Made by a program: the position numbers and the translations under genes
Notes under the pieces: model-generated
Told to the model about the DNA's origin: nothing
What the model saw: only the letters and a program-made list of their open reading frames with translations
Databases searched by the model: none
DNA from: Galeruca laticollis
Taxonomy: Eukaryota > Arthropoda > Insecta > Coleoptera > Chrysomelidae
NCBI GenBank assembly: GCA_963921935.1
Contig: OY998179.1
Coordinates: forward strand, 20,519,114-20,583,113
DNA length: 64,000 nt
Direction of reading: 5' to 3'
Shown: positions 63,971 through 64,000 of the stretch, in pieces
How the letters are laid out: each line of letters begins with the position of its first letter
How positions within the stretch are numbered: the first letter of the stretch is position 1

Positions 63971-64000
63971 ATTCACATAAAATTATTGTTAAATTGCTGA

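Overview
The window is eukaryotic nuclear DNA from an arthropod, almost certainly an insect. It is AT-rich, genes are split by GT-AG introns, and most of the sequence is transposable-element (TE) debris of the mix usual in large, TE-rich insect genomes: copia, Ty3/gypsy, Penelope, LINE, piggyBac, hAT, Harbinger, Tigger, P, MULE and Tc1/IS630. A beetle is possible but this is a guess. No bacterial-type genes, rRNA, tRNA or CRISPR were seen.

Two host genes, both on the + strand, organise the window. (1) 9996..28281 holds nine exons of a laminin gamma-1-type chain: LE repeats, a laminin B (L4) domain, more LE repeats including a nidogen-binding-like motif, a long coiled coil and the natural stop. 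The N-terminal LN domain must lie left of the window, so 1..9995 reads as intron. Two introns (11449..18375 and 20359..27413) are about 7 kb each and filled with TEs. (2) 40004..59015 holds six phase-consistent exons of a secreted, helical, four-cysteine protein that I do not recognise. Its first exon is a near-perfect signal peptide. Its introns carry a piggyBac, a TIR element, a P-element relic, a complete hAT, a satellite block and a LINE. The 3' end is not found and may lie beyond the window.

Layout. 1..1080: Penelope-like element in two head-to-head pieces. 1085..8556: copia element (- strand), split at integrase by a 4.35-kb composite segment (3001..7355) that contains a Tigger relic and the 3' half of a gypsy element whose pol continues into a macrodomain. 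8557..28281: laminin, with a foldback element, a 3.9-kb TIR candidate, a Harbinger, an LTR candidate, a hAT relic and a second gypsy copy in its introns. 28282..40003: intergenic TE nest, with a THAP relic, a TIR-bounded element carrying a broken DDE-like gene, a hAT with 8-bp target duplication inserted in it, and several palindromes. 40004..59015: the secreted-protein gene and its TE-filled introns. 59016..64000: a compact MULE with an uninterrupted FLYWCH-transposase ORF, matching ends and 8-bp target duplication; an IS630/Tc1-like pseudogene; and the start of a Tigger-type DNA-binding domain at the window edge.

Nearly all TE genes are broken. The MULE is the one with an unbroken transposase. 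Target-site duplications are clear for two hATs, the piggyBac and the MULE. Products were assigned by recognising protein motifs by eye, without database searches.
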